Shown here in pieces: positions 31,508 through 41,992 of a stretch of 47,893 nt of DNA (its first letter is position 1; each line of letters begins with the position of its first letter). The notes beneath the pieces were generated by a model, which was not told the origin of the DNA, made no database searches, and saw only the letters and a program-made list of their open reading frames with translations. Source of the stretch: Streptomyces phaeochromogenes (GTDB lineage Bacteria > Actinomycetota > Actinomycetes > Streptomycetales > Streptomycetaceae); assembly GCF_001418655.1 (NCBI RefSeq), contig NZ_LIQZ01000025.1:1-47893 (forward strand), given 5' to 3'. Made by a program: the position numbers and the translations under genes.

Positions 31508-32889
31508 TGACCTTGTCCACTCAATACGGGGGCACCTCCCAGCCGGAGACCGGCGGAGAAACGAGCCCCGAGAAGCTGCTCTCACCGGTGCTGTCCGCCT
31601 TCTGGGACGAGGACAAGTCCTGGTCGCTGGACGTGTACCGGAGGCACGACGGGTACGAGGGCCTGCGCAAGGCGCTCGCGATGTCGCCGGACGACCTCAT
31701 CGCGTATGTGAAGGACTCCGGTCTGCGCGGCCGTGGCGGCGCGGGATTCCCCACCGGAATGAAGTGGCAGTTCATTCCCCAGGGTGATGGAAAGCCTCAC
31801 TATCTAGTTGTCAACGCCGACGAATCAGAGCCGGGCACTTGTAAGGACATCCCGCTTCTCTTCGCGAACCCGCACAGCCTCATTGAGGGCATTGTCATCG
31901 CCTGTTATGCGATCCGGTCGTCGCATGCCTTCATTTATCTTCGCGGTGAAGTCGTCCCCGTGCTCAGGCGGTTGCACGAGGCCGTCCGCGAGGCCTATGC
32001 GGCGGGCTACCTCGGCGAGAACATCCTGGGCAGCGGACTGGATCTCCAGCTCACCGTGCACGCGGGCGCGGGCGCGTACATCTGCGGTGAGGAGACCGCG
32101 CTGCTCGACTCGCTCGAAGGCCGCCGTGGACAGCCGCGACTTCGTCCCCCTTTCCCTGCCGTCGCGGGCCTCTATGCCTGTCCGACTGTTGTGAACAACG
32201 TCGAGTCCATCGCGTCGGTTCCCGCGATTCTCCACAAGGGCAAAGAATGGTTCCGGTCGATGGGAAGCGAGAAGTCCCCGGGCTTCACGCTCTACTCCCT
32301 CAGCGGCCATGTCACCAGCCCCGGCCAGTACGAGGCCCCGCTCGGCATCACACTCCGTCAGCTCCTCGACATGAGCGGCGGCATCCGGAAGGGACACCGC
32401 CTCAAGTTCTGGACGCCGGGCGGCTCCTCGACCCCGATGTTCACCGACGAGCACCTCGACGTCCCTCTTGACTACGAAGGAGTGGGCGCCGCGGGTTCCA
32501 TGCTCGGCACAAAAGCACTCCAGTGCTTCGACGAGACGACCTGTGTCGTCCGTGCCGTCACGCGGTGGACCGAGTTCTACGCCCACGAGTCCTGCGGCAA
32601 GTGCACGCCCTGCCGCGAAGGGACGTACTGGCTCGTGCAGTTGCTGCGCGACATCGAGGCCGGCAAGGGCGTCATGTCCGACCTCGACAAGCTGAACGAC
32701 ATCGCCGACAACATCAACGGCAAGTCCTTCTGCGCCCTCGGCGACGGTGCCGCCTCGCCGATCTTCTCCTCGCTCAAGTACTTCCGCGCGGAGTACGAGG
32801 AGCACATCAACGGCCGGGGCTGCCCCTTCGACCCCGCCAAGTCGACGGCCTGGGCCGACAAGGAAAAGCACACGGAGGTGAACGCATGA
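31507..32889 (+). CDS. nuoF: NADH-quinone oxidoreductase subunit F
   Basis: The 460-residue flavin subunit oxidises NADH. It has the FMN/NADH site [46 protein letters not shown], and the 4Fe-4S ligands [12 protein letters not shown] and FCALGDGA near the C-terminus. ATG at 31507 has AGGAGG seven bases upstream; GTG at 31504 would be too close. From about 31744 to 32270 the codons differ from all neighbours: about a third end in A or T, including CTA, TCA, ACT, CTT, TGT and AAA, while the protein stays fully conserved in type. Confidence 0.96.
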   Translation: MTLSTQYGGTSQPETGGETSPEKLLSPVLSAFWDEDKSWSLDVYRRHDGYEGLRKALAMSPDDLIAYVKDSGLRGRGGAGFPTGMKWQFIPQGDGKPHYLVVNADESEPGTCKDIPLLFANPHSLIEGIVIACYAIRSSHAFIYLRGEVVPVLRRLHEAVREAYAAGYLGENILGSGLDLQLTVHAGAGAYICGEETALLDSLEGRRGQPRLRPPFPAVAGLYACPTVVNNVESIASVPAILHKGKEWFRSMGSEKSPGFTLYSLSGHVTSPGQYEAPLGITLRQLLDMSGGIRKGHRLKFWTPGGSSTPMFTDEHLDVPLDYEGVGAAGSMLGTKALQCFDETTCVVRAVTRWTEFYAHESCGKCTPCREGTYWLVQLLRDIEAGKGVMSDLDKLNDIADNINGKSFCALGDGAASPIFSSLKYFRAEYEEHINGRGCPFDPAKSTAWADKEKHTEVNA

Positions 32890-35390
32890 CGGTAACCACG
32901 AGCGCTCCCTCCGGAGGCGGGGAGGCTGCGGTTCCGCCGGAGGATCTCGTCTCGCTGACCATCGACGGCGTCGAGATCAGCGTGCCCAAGGGCACCCTGG
33001 TCATCCGCGCGGCCGAACAGCTCGGCATCGAGATCCCCCGCTTCTGCGACCATCCGCTCCTCGACCCGGCCGGCGCCTGCCGTCAGTGCATCGTCGAGGT
33101 CGAGGGCCAGCGCAAGCCCATGGCGTCCTGCACGATCACCTGCACGGACGGGATGGTCGTCAAGACCCACCTCACCTCTCCTGTCGCCGAGAAGGCCCAG
33201 AAGGGTGTGATGGAGCTCCTGCTCATCAACCACCCGCTGGACTGCCCGGTCTGCGACAAGGGCGGCGAGTGCCCCCTGCAGAACCAGGCCATGTCGCACG
33301 GCTACTCCGAGTCCCGCTTCGAGGGCAAGAAGCGCACGTACGAGAAGCCCGTCCCGATCTCCGCCCAGGTGCTGCTGGACCGCGAGCGGTGTGTGCTGTG
33401 CGCCCGCTGCACCCGGTTCTCCAACCAGATCGCGGGCGACCCGATGATCGAGCTGATCGAGCGGGGCGCGCTCCAGCAGGTCGGCACCGGTGAGGGCGAC
33501 CCCTTCGAGTCGTACTTCTCCGGGAACACGATCCAGATCTGCCCGGTCGGCGCGCTGACCTCGGCGGCGTACCGCTTCCGCTCCCGGCCGTTCGACCTCG
33601 TCTCGTCGCACTCGGTGTGCGAGCACTGCTCCGGCGGCTGCGCGACCCGCACCGACCACCGGCGCGGCAAGGTCATGCGGCGCCTCGCCTCCCCGGACCC
33701 CGAGGTCAACGAGGAGTGGCTCTGCGACAAGGGGCGGTTCGGCTTCCGGTACGCCCAGCAGCGGGACCGGCTGCAGACGCCCCTGGTACGCGGCGAGTCC
33801 GGTGAGCTGGAGCCCGCTTCCTGGCCGGAGGCCCTGGAGGCCGCGGCACAGGGGCTGCTTGCCGCCCGCTCCCGGGCCGGTGTCCTGACCGGCGGCCGGC
33901 TGACCGTCGAGGACGCCTACGCGTACAGCAAGTTCGCGCGCGTGGCCCTCGACACGAACGACATCGACTTCCGCGCGCGCGTGCACAGCGGCGAGGAGGC
34001 CGACTTCCTGGCCGCCCGGGTCGCCGGACGCGGACGGGACCTCGACGGTACGGGCGTCACGTACACCGCACTGGAGAAGGCCCCCGCCGTCCTGCTCGCC
34101 GGATTCGAGTCCGAGGAGGAGGCGCCCGGTGTCTTCCTGAGGCTGCGCAAGGCCTGGCGGGGACACGGGCAGAAGACCTTCTCACTGGCCACTCACGCCA
34201 CCCGCGGCCTGGACAAGGCGGGCGGCACGCTGCTGCCGGCCGCCCCCGGCACCGAGACCGAGTGGCTGGACGCGCTCGCCTCCGGGGCCGGCCTGGAGGG
34301 CGACGGGGCGAAGGCCGCCGAGGCGCTGCGCACCGAGGGCGCCGTGATCGTCGTCGGCGAGCGGCTGGCCGCCGTGGCCGGCGGCCTCACCGCCGCCGTC
34401 CGGGCCTCCACCGCGACCGGCGCCCAGCTGGTGTGGATCCCGCGCCGGGCCGGGGAGCGCGGCGCGATCGAGGCGGGGGCGCTGCCCTCGCTGCTGCCCG
34501 GCGGACGCCCGGCCACCGACCCGCGCGCGCGGGACGAGGTCACGCTGGCCTGGGGAATCGCCTCGCTGCCGCACCGCCACGGCCGCGACACCGGACAGAT
34601 CGTCGAGGCCGCCGCCACCGGGGAGCTCTCCGCACTCGTCGTCGCGGGCGTGGAGGTCGCCGACCTTCCCGATCCGGCACGCGCGCGTGAAGCACTTTCC
34701 GCGGTGGGCTTCCTGGTGTCGCTCGAACTGCGCCCCAGTGAGGTCACCGGGCTCGCGGACGTCGTCTTCCCGGTGGCCGCGGTCGCCGAGAAGGCGGGCA
34801 CCTTCCTCAACTGGGAAGGCCGCGTACGCCTCTTCGAGTCCGCGCTCAAGCCCGAGCAGATGACCCGCCGGGTGTCGCCCACCGACGGGCGCGTCCTGCA
34901 GATGCTGGCCGACGCCATGGACGTACACCTGGGGCTGCCGGACCTGCGCACCGCGCGCGTGGAGCTGGACTCGCTCGGCACCTGGGACGGGGCGCGGGCC
35001 ACCGAACCCGTGGAGACCGCGGCCGTGCTGCCGCGGCCTGCCGCGGGGGAGGCCGTGCTCGCCGGGCACCGGTTGCTGCTCGACCAGGGCCGTCTCCAGG
35101 AGGGCGACGAGGCACTCGCCGGGACGCGGCATGCCGCACACGCGCGCGTGTCGGCCGCCACGGCCGCCGAGGCGGGCGTCAAGAACGGCGACCTGCTCGC
35201 CGTGACCGGCCCCTCCGGAGTGGTCGAACTTCCGCTGCAGATCACGGAGATGCCCGACCGCGTGGTCTGGCTCCCGCTGAACTCCGCCGGGGGAGGCGTC
35301 GCCTCGGACACGGGCGCGCTGCCCGGCGCACTCGTCCGCATCGGCCCGGCGACGCTCGCCGCCGAGACCCCCAAGGAGGTGGAGGCATGA
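32886..35390 (+). CDS. nuoG: NADH-quinone oxidoreductase subunit G
   Basis: The 834-residue subunit carries several clusters. The N-terminal ferredoxin-like part has [16 protein letters not shown] and later Cys ligands for the 2Fe-2S site, then [30 protein letters not shown] and QICPVG for 4Fe-4S sites. CEHCSGGC with a distant Cys in [11 protein letters not shown] fits the additional N7 cluster, which only some bacteria keep. The remainder is a degenerate molybdopterin-oxidoreductase-like region with long Ala/Gly-rich stretches. ATG at 32886 overlaps the nuoF stop by four bases. Confidence 0.95.
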   Translation: MTVTTSAPSGGGEAAVPPEDLVSLTIDGVEISVPKGTLVIRAAEQLGIEIPRFCDHPLLDPAGACRQCIVEVEGQRKPMASCTITCTDGMVVKTHLTSPVAEKAQKGVMELLLINHPLDCPVCDKGGECPLQNQAMSHGYSESRFEGKKRTYEKPVPISAQVLLDRERCVLCARCTRFSNQIAGDPMIELIERGALQQVGTGEGDPFESYFSGNTIQICPVGALTSAAYRFRSRPFDLVSSHSVCEHCSGGCATRTDHRRGKVMRRLASPDPEVNEEWLCDKGRFGFRYAQQRDRLQTPLVRGESGELEPASWPEALEAAAQGLLAARSRAGVLTGGRLTVEDAYAYSKFARVALDTNDIDFRARVHSGEEADFLAARVAGRGRDLDGTGVTYTALEKAPAVLLAGFESEEEAPGVFLRLRKAWRGHGQKTFSLATHATRGLDKAGGTLLPAAPGTETEWLDALASGAGLEGDGAKAAEALRTEGAVIVVGERLAAVAGGLTAAVRASTATGAQLVWIPRRAGERGAIEAGALPSLLPGGRPATDPRARDEVTLAWGIASLPHRHGRDTGQIVEAAATGELSALVVAGVEVADLPDPARAREALSAVGFLVSLELRPSEVTGLADVVFPVAAVAEKAGTFLNWEGRVRLFESALKPEQMTRRVSPTDGRVLQMLADAMDVHLGLPDLRTARVELDSLGTWDGARATEPVETAAVLPRPAAGEAVLAGHRLLLDQGRLQEGDEALAGTRHAAHARVSAATAAEAGVKNGDLLAVTGPSGVVELPLQITEMPDRVVWLPLNSAGGGVASDTGALPGALVRIGPATLAAETPKEVEA

Positions 35391-36775
35391 CCGGAAACCT
35401 CGCCGCGCCCGTGTACCTGGCCGCGGAGGACCTCTCCATGTTCGGCCGCGACCCCTGGTGGCTCGTCGTCATCAAGGCGGTCTTCTGCTTCGCCTTCCTG
35501 ATGATCACCGTGCTGTTCTCCATCGTGTGGGAGCGCAAGGTCGTCGCCTGGATGCAGCTGCGCATCGGCCCCAACCGGCACGGCCCCTGGGGCATGCTCC
35601 AGTCGCTCGCCGACGGCATCAAGCTGATGCTCAAGGAAGACCTGATCGTCAAGCGCGCCGACAAGGTCGTCTACATCCTGGCGCCCATCGTGGCCGCGAT
35701 CCCGGCCTTCATGGCGATCGCCGTGATCCCCTTCGGGCCGGCCGACAACCAGATCTCGATCTTCGGCCAGCGCACCACGATGCAGCTCACCGACCTCCCG
35801 ATCGCGATGCTCTACATCCTCGCGGTCGCCTCGGTGGGCATCTACGGGATCGTGCTCGCGGGCTGGTCCTCCGGGTCGACGTATCCGCTCCTCGGCGGCC
35901 TGCGCTCCTGCGCGCAGATGATCTCGTACGAGATCGCCATGGGCGCCGCGTTCGCGTCGGTGTTCCTGTACTCCGGCTCGATGTCGACCTCGGAGATCGT
36001 CGCCCAGCAGCAGGACCGCTGGTACATCATCCTGCTGCCGGTGTCGTTCCTGATCTACATCGTGACGATGGTCGGCGAGACCAACCGCGCCCCCTTCGAC
36101 ATGCCGGAGTCCGAGGGCGACCTGGTCGGCGGCTTCAACACCGAGTACTCGTCCATCAAGTTCGCGCTGTTCATGCTCGCCGAGTACGTGAACATGGTGA
36201 CCGTCTCGGCGGTCTCCGTGACGCTCTTCCTGGGCGGCTGGCGGGCTCCCTGGCCGGTCAGCACCTTCTGGGAGGGCGCGAACCACGGCTGGTGGCCGAT
36301 GCTCTGGTTCGTCATCAAGGTGCAGCTGCTGCTGTTCTTCTTCATCTGGCTGCGCGGCACGCTGCCCCGCGTCCGCTACGACCAGCTGATGAAGCTCGGC
36401 TGGAAGGTCCTCATTCCGGTCTCCGTGGTCTGGCTGATGTGCGTCGCGACCGTACGGACCCTGCGGAACGAGAACTACGACTTCGCCGACATCGCCCTGT
36501 ACGTGGCGGGCGCGGTCCTTGTCCTGCTGTTGCTGTCCTTCATCGCCGACATGTACCGCGACCGGAAGGACGCCCAGGAGACGCCGGAAGAACCCGTTGC
36601 CTTCGACCCGATGGCGGGCGGATTCCCCGTACCGCCGCTGCCCGGACAGGAGCTGCCGCCGGTGCCCCGGCGACGCCCGCGCCGGGAGCGGGAGTTGATT
36701 GTCAGTGGTGGCGTGAATACTGACAGTGACGGAACCGATGGACCTCGTGACGGAAAGGAGGCGTCCGATGGCTGA
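35387..36775 (+). CDS. nuoH: NADH-quinone oxidoreductase subunit H with extended C-terminus
   Basis: The 462-residue membrane subunit has about eight hydrophobic segments and the NuoH signatures [34 protein letters not shown], and [24 protein letters not shown]. It links the quinone site to the proton pumps. The usual protein is about 330 residues; here about 75 residues after the last helix form a Pro/Arg/Gly-rich cytoplasmic tail. The nuoI start lies eight bases inside this frame. Confidence 0.95.
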   Translation: MTGNLAAPVYLAAEDLSMFGRDPWWLVVIKAVFCFAFLMITVLFSIVWERKVVAWMQLRIGPNRHGPWGMLQSLADGIKLMLKEDLIVKRADKVVYILAPIVAAIPAFMAIAVIPFGPADNQISIFGQRTTMQLTDLPIAMLYILAVASVGIYGIVLAGWSSGSTYPLLGGLRSCAQMISYEIAMGAAFASVFLYSGSMSTSEIVAQQQDRWYIILLPVSFLIYIVTMVGETNRAPFDMPESEGDLVGGFNTEYSSIKFALFMLAEYVNMVTVSAVSVTLFLGGWRAPWPVSTFWEGANHGWWPMLWFVIKVQLLLFFFIWLRGTLPRVRYDQLMKLGWKVLIPVSVVWLMCVATVRTLRNENYDFADIALYVAGAVLVLLLLSFIADMYRDRKDAQETPEEPVAFDPMAGGFPVPPLPGQELPPVPRRRPRRERELIVSGGVNTDSDGTDGPRDGKEASDG

Positions 36776-37370
36776 TGAGCAGAAGGAGACCAAACCCGGT
36801 TTCCAGAATCCCGTCGCAGGCTTCGGCGTGACCTTCAAGGCCATGTTCAAGAAGCGGCTGACCGAGCAGTATCCGGAACAGCAGAAGACCACCGCCCCGC
36901 GGTTCCACGGCCGGCACCAGCTCAACCGCCATCCGGACGGCCTGGAGAAGTGCATCGGCTGCGAGCTGTGTGCCTGGGCCTGTCCCGCGGACGCCATCTA
37001 TGTGGAGGGCGCGGAGAACACCGAGGAGGAGCGCTACTCCCCGGGCGAGCGGTACGGCCGCGTCTACCAGATCAACTACGCCCGCTGCATCCTGTGCGGC
37101 CTGTGCATCGAGGCGTGCCCCACGCGCGCGCTGACGATGACCAACGAGTTCGAGCTGGCCGACAGCAGCCGCGCCAACCTCATCTACACCAAGGAGCAGC
37201 TGCTCGCCGGTCTTGAGGAGGGCATGGTCGAGTCACCGCACTCGATCTTCCCGGGCATGGACGAGGGCGACTACTACCGGGGCCTGGTCACGGAGGCCGC
37301 CCCCGGCACGGTGCCCCAGGTGGCCGTCTCCAAGGGAGAGAAGCCCGAGGAAGAGGGGGCGGACGCATGA
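36768..37370 (+). CDS. nuoI: NADH-quinone oxidoreductase subunit I
   Basis: The 200-residue subunit carries two 4Fe-4S clusters through [12 protein letters not shown] and [12 protein letters not shown], the order typical of NuoI (clusters N6a and N6b). ATG at 36768 is chosen because AAAGGAGG lies eight bases upstream; an in-frame GTG at 36726 would lie deep inside nuoH. The first eight bases overlap the end of nuoH in another frame. The C-terminal 50 residues are acidic. Confidence 0.95.
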   Translation: MADEQKETKPGFQNPVAGFGVTFKAMFKKRLTEQYPEQQKTTAPRFHGRHQLNRHPDGLEKCIGCELCAWACPADAIYVEGAENTEEERYSPGERYGRVYQINYARCILCGLCIEACPTRALTMTNEFELADSSRANLIYTKEQLLAGLEEGMVESPHSIFPGMDEGDYYRGLVTEAAPGTVPQVAVSKGEKPEEEGADA

Positions 37371-38209
37371 GCGCGCAACTCGCCGCCCACTCCACCTCCC
37401 TCGCGGCCTACTCGACGTCCACCGGCGAGGCCTTCCAGTTCTGGATCCTCGGCACCGTCGCCGTGATCGGCGCCCTGTGCACCGTCTTCATGAAGAAGGC
37501 CGTGCACAGCGCGCTCTGCCTCGCCGGGACCATGATCATCCTGGCGGTGTTCTACCTCGCCAACGGCGCCTACTTCCTGGGCATCGTCCAGGTCGTCGTC
37601 TACACCGGCGCGATCATGATGCTGTTCCTCTTCGTGGTCATGCTCGTCGGTGTCACCGCGGCCGACTCCCTGAAGGAGACCATCAAGGGCCAGCGCTGGC
37701 TGGCCCTCCTGTGCGGCCTCGGCTTCGGGATCCTGCTCTGCGCGGGCATCGGCAACGCGTCGCTGTCGGAGTTCAACGGCCTGGCCCAGGCCAACTCCGG
37801 TGGCAACGTGGAGGGTCTGGCGGCCCTGATCTTCACGAAGTACGTCTTCGCCTTCGAGATCACCGGCGCCCTGCTCATCACGGCCGCCGTCGGCGCCATG
37901 GTGCTCACCCACCGCGAGCGCACCGAACGGGCCAAGACCCAGCGCGAACTGGCCGAGGAGCGCGTGCGGGCGAACAAGCAACTCCCGCCCCTGCCCGCCC
38001 CCGGCGTCTACGCCCGGCACAACGCGGTGGACATCGCCGGCCTCCTGCCGGACGGCACCCCGTCCGAGCTCACGGTCATCAAGACACTGCGTGACCGCGG
38101 CCAGATCCGTGACGTGTCGAACGAGGCGATCAAGGACCTCAAGGCGCTGGAGCAGCGCTCCGAGGAGCGGCTCGGCCGCGAAGAGCGGGAAGAGGAGGCC
38201 GCGAAGTGA
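37367..38209 (+). CDS. nuoJ: NADH-quinone oxidoreductase subunit J with long cytoplasmic tail
   Basis: The 280-residue subunit has five hydrophobic segments in the first 185 residues, including [31 protein letters not shown], the NuoJ core. Typical proteins end soon after; here about 95 more residues follow, with Arg/Glu-rich helices at both ends ([19 protein letters not shown] and [20 protein letters not shown]). ATG at 37367 overlaps the nuoI stop. It belongs to the proton-pumping membrane arm. Confidence 0.94.
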
Positions 38210-38505
38210 ACCCCGTCAACTACCTCTACCTCGCCGCCCTGTTGTTCACGATCGGCGCCACCGGCGTCCTGATCAGGCGTAACGCGATCGTGGTGTTCAT
38301 GTGCATCGAGCTGATGCTCAACGCCTGCAACCTCGCGTTCGTCGCCTTCTCCCGGATGCACGGCAATCTCGACGGCCAGATCATCGCCTTCTTCACGATG
38401 GTCGTCGCCGCCGCGGAGGTCGTGGTCGGGCTCGCGATCATCGTGTCGCTGTTCCGTTCCCGCCACTCGGCCTCGGTCGACGACGCCAGCCTGATGAAGC
38501 TGTAA
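38206..38505 (+). CDS. nuoK: NADH-quinone oxidoreductase subunit K
   Basis: The 99-residue protein has three membrane helices with the conserved glutamates of NuoK in [20 protein letters not shown] (helix 2) and [13 protein letters not shown] (helix 3). It is homologous to MrpC-type antiporter subunits and takes part in proton transfer. GTG at 38206 overlaps the nuoJ stop by four bases. Normal length. Confidence 0.95.
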
Positions 38506-38519
38506 GGGGTCGCTGAATC

Positions 38520-40415
38520 GTGGAGAACCTGATTGCGCTGCTTGTGGCGGCGCCTCTGCTCGGAGCGGCCGTACTGCTGTGCGGCGGCCGGCGACTGGAC
38601 GCCGTCGGCCACCTGATCGGTACGGCTCTCGCGTCCGTCTCCTTCGTGATCGGCGCGATCCTCTTCGCCGACATGCTGGGGAAGGACGCCGAACACCGGG
38701 CCATGGCCCAGCACCTGTTCAGCTGGATCCCCGTAGAGGGCTTCCAGGCTGACGTGGCCTTCCAGCTCGACCAGTTGTCGATGACGTTCGTGCTGCTGAT
38801 CACGGGCGTCGGCTCGCTGATCCACCTGTACTCGATCGGGTACATGGAGCACGACGAGCGGCGCCGCCGCTTCTTCGGCTATCTGAACCTGTTCCTCGCG
38901 GCGATGCTGCTGCTCGTCCTCGCGGACAACTACCTGCTGCTGTACGTCGGCTGGGAGGGCGTCGGCCTCGCCTCGTACCTCCTGATCGGCTTCTGGCAGC
39001 ACAAGCCCAGCGCCGCCACCGCCGCGAAGAAGGCCTTCCTGGTCAACCGCGTCGGCGACATGGGCCTGTCGATCGCGATCATGCTGATGTTCACCACCTT
39101 CGGGACCTTCGCCTTCGGGCCGGTCCTGGAGGCCACCGGTGAGACCGGCGAGGGCAAGCTGACCGCCATCGCCCTGATGCTGCTGCTCGCCGCCTGCGGC
39201 AAGTCCGCCCAGGTGCCGCTGCAGTCCTGGCTCGGGGACGCGATGGAGGGCCCGACCCCGGTCTCGGCCCTCATCCACGCCGCGACCATGGTGACCGCGG
39301 GCGTGTACCTGATCGTCCGCTCCGCCGACATCTTCAACGCGGCGCCGGATGCCCAGCTCGTGACCACCGTGGTCGGAGCGGTCACGCTCCTCTTCGGTGC
39401 GATCGTCGGTTGCGCCAAGGACGACATCAAGAAGGCGCTCGCCGGTTCGACGATGTCGCAGATCGGCTACATGATCCTCGCGGCGGGCCTCGGCCCCATC
39501 GGCTACGTCTTCGCGATCATGCACCTGGTGACGCACGGCTTCTTCAAGGCCGGGCTCTTCCTCGGCGCCGGTTCGGTCATGCACGGCATGAACGACGAGG
39601 TCGACATGAGGAAGTACGGCGGCCTCAGGAAGTACATGCCGGTCACCTTCGTGACGTTCGGTCTCGGTTACCTGGCCATCATCGGCTTCCCGGGCCTGTC
39701 CGGCTTCTTCTCCAAGGACAAGATCATCGAGGCGGCCTTCGCCAAGGGCGGCACCGAGGGCTGGATCCTCGGCAGCGTGGCCCTGCTCGGCGCGGCCATC
39801 ACCGCGTACTACATGACGCGCGTGATGCTGATGACCTTCTTCGGAGAGAAGCGCTGGCAGCCCGACGAGAACGGCCACGAGCCGCACCCGCACGAGTCCC
39901 CCAGGTCCATGACGATCCCGATGATCGTGCTGGCCTTCGGATCGGTCTTCGCGGGCGGGTTCTTCAGCATCGGCGACCGCTTCGTGCACTGGCTGGAGCC
40001 CGTCACCGAGCACGCGCACGGCCACCCGCCGGTCAGCGCGACGACGGTCACGCTCGCCACCATGGTCGTGCTCGTCATCGGCGTCGCTCTCGCCTACGTC
40101 CAGTACGGGCGCCGTCCCGTCCCGGTGGTCGCCCCGCGCGGCTCCGTGCTCACCCGGGCCGCCCGGCGCGACCTCCTCCAGGACGACTTCAACCACGTCG
40201 TCCTCGTACGCGGCGGAGAGCACCTCACGCGCTCCCTCGTGTACGTCGACCACACCCTGGTCGACGGGGTCGTCAACGGCACGGCGGCCTCGATGGGCGG
40301 CCTCTCCGGACGGCTCCGCAAGCTGCAGAACGGCTATGCGCGGTCGTACGCGGTCTCCATGTTCGGCGGTGCTGCGATCCTCATCGCCGCGACCCTGTTG
40401 ATGAGGGCGGTCTGA
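38520..40415 (+). CDS. nuoL: NADH-quinone oxidoreductase subunit L
   Basis: The 631-residue subunit is an antiporter-like proton channel with about 15 hydrophobic segments. Visible signatures are [28 protein letters not shown] (here [38 protein letters not shown], split across helices 7-8) and [22 protein letters not shown]. The C-terminal part supplies the long lateral helix. GTG at 38520 has AAGGGG upstream, 14 bases after nuoK. Confidence 0.95.
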   Translation: MENLIALLVAAPLLGAAVLLCGGRRLDAVGHLIGTALASVSFVIGAILFADMLGKDAEHRAMAQHLFSWIPVEGFQADVAFQLDQLSMTFVLLITGVGSLIHLYSIGYMEHDERRRRFFGYLNLFLAAMLLLVLADNYLLLYVGWEGVGLASYLLIGFWQHKPSAATAAKKAFLVNRVGDMGLSIAIMLMFTTFGTFAFGPVLEATGETGEGKLTAIALMLLLAACGKSAQVPLQSWLGDAMEGPTPVSALIHAATMVTAGVYLIVRSADIFNAAPDAQLVTTVVGAVTLLFGAIVGCAKDDIKKALAGSTMSQIGYMILAAGLGPIGYVFAIMHLVTHGFFKAGLFLGAGSVMHGMNDEVDMRKYGGLRKYMPVTFVTFGLGYLAIIGFPGLSGFFSKDKIIEAAFAKGGTEGWILGSVALLGAAITAYYMTRVMLMTFFGEKRWQPDENGHEPHPHESPRSMTIPMIVLAFGSVFAGGFFSIGDRFVHWLEPVTEHAHGHPPVSATTVTLATMVVLVIGVALAYVQYGRRPVPVVAPRGSVLTRAARRDLLQDDFNHVVLVRGGEHLTRSLVYVDHTLVDGVVNGTAASMGGLSGRLRKLQNGYARSYAVSMFGGAAILIAATLLMRAV

Positions 40416-40420
40416 TACCG

Positions 40421-41992
40421 ATGTCCTTTCCTCTGCTGACAGCGACGGCGGTGCTCCCGGCGATCGGGGCCATCGCCACGGCCGCCGTGCCGGCCGCGCG
40501 CCGCACCGCCGCCAAGTGGCTGGCGCTGACCGTCTCGCTCGCCACCCTGGTACTCGCCCTGGTCGTCCTGATCCGCTTCGACCCGGACGGCGACCGGTAC
40601 CAGCTCACCGAATCGCACGCCTGGATCGCGGACTTCGGGGTGCGGTACGAACTGGGCGTGGACGGCATCGGGGTGGCGCTCCTCGCGCTGACCGCGCTGC
40701 TGATCCCGTTCGTGATCCTCGCGGGCTGGCACGACGCCGACCCGCTGGAGACCAACAGCAGCCGCTGGCGGCCGACCCAGGGTTTCTTCGCCCTGATCCT
40801 CGCCGTCGAGGCGATGGTGATCATCTCCTTCGAGGCCACCGACGTCTTCCTCTTCTACATCTTCTTCGAAGCCATGCTTATCCCGATGTACTTCCTCATC
40901 GGCGGCTTCGGAGACCGTGCCCACGCGGGCTCGGACGAGCACGCGGCGGCCCAGCGTTCGTACGCCGCGGTGAAGTTCCTCCTCTACAACCTGGTCGGCG
41001 GCCTGATCATGCTGGCCGCCGTGATCGGTCTCTACGTAGTGGCGGGAAACTTCTCGCTCCAGGCGATCGCCGAGGCCCGGGCCAACGGCACGCTGGACAT
41101 GGCGACCAACACCGAGCGATGGCTGTTCCTGGGCTTCTTCTTCGCCTTCGCGGTGAAGGCGCCCCTGTGGCCGCTGCACACCTGGCTGCCCAACGCGATG
41201 GGGGAGGCCACCGCCCCGGTCGCCGTCCTGATCACGGCGGTGGTCGACAAGGTCGGCACCTTCGCGATGCTCCGCTTCTGCCTCCAGCTCTTCCCGGAGG
41301 CCTCGAAGTGGGCGACGCCGGTCATCCTCGTACTCGCCCTGATCAGCATCATCTACGGGGCGCTGCTCGCGGTCGGCCAGCGCGACATCAAGCGGCTGGT
41401 GGCGTACGCGTCGATCTCCCACTTCGGGTTCATCATCATGGGCATCTTCGCCATGACGAGCCAGGGCCAGTCGGGCGCGACGCTCTACATGGTCAACCAC
41501 GGGATCTCGACCGCCGCACTGATGCTGGTGGCCGGCTTCCTGATCTCGCGGCGCGGCTCGCGTCTGATCGCCGACTACGGAGGGGTGCAGAAAGTCGCGC
41601 CGGTGCTCGCCGGCACCTTCCTGATCGGCAGTCTCGCGACGCTGTCCCTGCCGGGGCTCGCGCCGTTCGTGAGTGAGTTCCTGGTCCTGGTCGGCACGTT
41701 CACGCGCTACCCGGCCATCGGGATCATCGCCACCTTCGGCATCGTCCTCGCCGCGCTCTACACGCTCGTGCTCTATCAGCGGACGATGACCGGCCCGGTG
41801 AAGCCCGAGGTCTCCGCGATGCCCGACCTCCGGGTGCGGGAACTCGTGGTGGTCACCCCGCTGATCGCCCTGCTGATCTTCCTCGGCGTCTACCCGAAGC
41901 CGATCACCGACATCGTCAACCCGGCGGTCAAGCAGACCATGTCCGACGTACAGAAGAAGGACCCCCAGCCCGAGGTGGAGGCGGCCCCGTGA
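40421..41992 (+). CDS. nuoM: NADH-quinone oxidoreductase subunit M
   Basis: The 523-residue antiporter-like subunit shows YIFFEAMLIPMYFLIG with the key helix-5 glutamate, FFAFAVKAPLWPLHTWLPNA with the helix-7 lysine, and GQRDIKRLVAYASISHFGFI. It forms one of the three proton channels. ATG at 40421 comes six bases after the nuoL stop; the frame is open far upstream but only this start gives the first helix directly. The stop overlaps the nuoN GTG by four bases. Confidence 0.95.
   Translation: MSFPLLTATAVLPAIGAIATAAVPAARRTAAKWLALTVSLATLVLALVVLIRFDPDGDRYQLTESHAWIADFGVRYELGVDGIGVALLALTALLIPFVILAGWHDADPLETNSSRWRPTQGFFALILAVEAMVIISFEATDVFLFYIFFEAMLIPMYFLIGGFGDRAHAGSDEHAAAQRSYAAVKFLLYNLVGGLIMLAAVIGLYVVAGNFSLQAIAEARANGTLDMATNTERWLFLGFFFAFAVKAPLWPLHTWLPNAMGEATAPVAVLITAVVDKVGTFAMLRFCLQLFPEASKWATPVILVLALISIIYGALLAVGQRDIKRLVAYASISHFGFIIMGIFAMTSQGQSGATLYMVNHGISTAALMLVAGFLISRRGSRLIADYGGVQKVAPVLAGTFLIGSLATLSLPGLAPFVSEFLVLVGTFTRYPAIGIIATFGIVLAALYTLVLYQRTMTGPVKPEVSAMPDLRVRELVVVTPLIALLIFLGVYPKPITDIVNPAVKQTMSDVQKKDPQPEVEAAP

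Noticed and set aside
31744..32270. Insertion or mobile element in nuoF as the cause of the odd codon use
   Set aside because: The reading frame and all NuoF motifs are intact and there are no terminal repeats or target duplications.
34193..36997. Very long open frame (934 codons) on the minus strand opposite nuoG, nuoH and nuoI
   Set aside because: Its sequence is rich in His, Asp, Arg and Gln as expected of the antisense of high-GC genes, and the opposite strand encodes well-supported complex I subunits.
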